The notes below the pieces were generated by a model. The model was not told where the DNA came from. It ran no database searches and saw only the letters and a program-made list of their open reading frames with translations. Shown here in pieces: positions 63,801-64,000 of a DNA stretch of 64,000 nt; the stretch's first letter is position 1, and each line of letters begins with the position of its first letter. This DNA comes from Gordonibacter sp. An230. GTDB lineage: Bacteria > Actinomycetota > Coriobacteriia > Coriobacteriales > Eggerthellaceae. The DNA lies in contig NZ_NFJP01000017.1 in NCBI RefSeq assembly GCF_002159915.1, positions 1-64,000 on the forward strand, in the 5' to 3' direction. Position numbers and translations under genes: made by a program.

Positions 63801-64000
63801 TGCAACCGCCTTTCTCCGAACATCCTTGGGCAAACTCCGCAGCCCCTCATCATCGCACCTCGTCAGACGCCCCTTCGACGCCCACATCGTCGACAACGCT
63901 TCCCACCACGGCCTCGCCTCGTCAAAGGGCGGCGCGAAAAGCGCCAACCGTCGACGATCGCACCACCAAAGGCACGCAGGCGGCGCGGCGCCTTTCAAGC
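63801..64000. other. Window edge, no gene assigned
   Basis: The minus frame stays open upstream of the radical SAM start and reaches the edge, but it reads as Arg/Trp/Pro-rich sequence without a ribosome site. It may be a promoter region, or an extension if the real start lies beyond the window. Confidence 0.35.

Noticed and set aside
63801-63998. N-terminal extension of the radical SAM gene to the window edge
   Set aside because: Extra residues are unlike the family start, and a good ribosome site with GTG lies at 63800.

Overview
The window is high-GC, densely coding DNA from an anaerobic gut-type actinobacterium, most likely family Eggerthellaceae (Coriobacteriia; Eggerthella or Gordonibacter relatives). 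The reasons are several polytopic membrane proteins ending in a LuxR helix-turn-helix, each next to a Tat-exported flavoprotein, a Tat-exported molybdopterin enzyme, cytochrome c proteins, AGCS and YfcC carriers, and a queuosine gene set. The genus is inference. The first 35 bases look like a sequencing transposon adapter, so the left edge is probably a contig end. No tRNA, rRNA, insertion sequence, phage or CRISPR array was seen.

Layout. 0.7-8.4 kb (minus strand): a cobalamin riboswitch heads an operon of a large exported protein with three DUF4430 domains and a beta-propeller, a small DUF4430 protein, EcfT, a fused double ABC ATPase and an S component, read here as a corrinoid capture and uptake system. 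8.6-12.2 kb: an MGMT-family protein and two flavoproteins. 12.7-22.7 kb: two AGCS amino acid carriers in direct orientation, sharing a 159-bp identical block, flank a respiratory module (molybdopterin subunit, four-cluster ferredoxin subunit, cytochrome c lipoprotein) divergent from a sensor kinase with a periplasmic CxxCH heme motif and its OmpR-type regulator. 23.5-27.6 kb: an FMN riboswitch with terminator, then ribU-ecfA-ecfA-ecfT and a flavin-reductase-like split-barrel protein. 27.8-29.6 kb: an XRE regulator with an 18-bp palindrome, small hypotheticals, a probable frameshifted gene and a DUF1292 protein.

29.8-61.4 kb alternates housekeeping genes (secDF, tgt, queH, queA, cspA, ruvCAB) with five regulator/enzyme units. 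Each unit has one membrane-embedded LuxR protein: with an M20 peptidase plus YfcC carrier (29.8-34.2 kb), with FAD-binding reductases (37.4-40.9, 45.6-49.0 and 50.4-53.8 kb), and with a Tat-exported Old Yellow Enzyme-type protein (57.0-61.4 kb). 61.9-63.8 kb holds yebC and an SPL-type radical SAM gene.

How it fits together. The cell imports corrinoid and riboflavin through two dedicated ECF systems under riboswitch control. Flavin and molybdopterin cofactors then feed a set of enzymes that carry Tat signals plus lipobox-like cysteines, so they probably work on the outer face of the membrane as electron-acceptor reductases. Each is apparently switched by its own membrane sensor. Substrates cannot be read from the sequence. 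Long gene-free GC-rich spacers (400-760 bp) recur, and two share a related 60-bp element.
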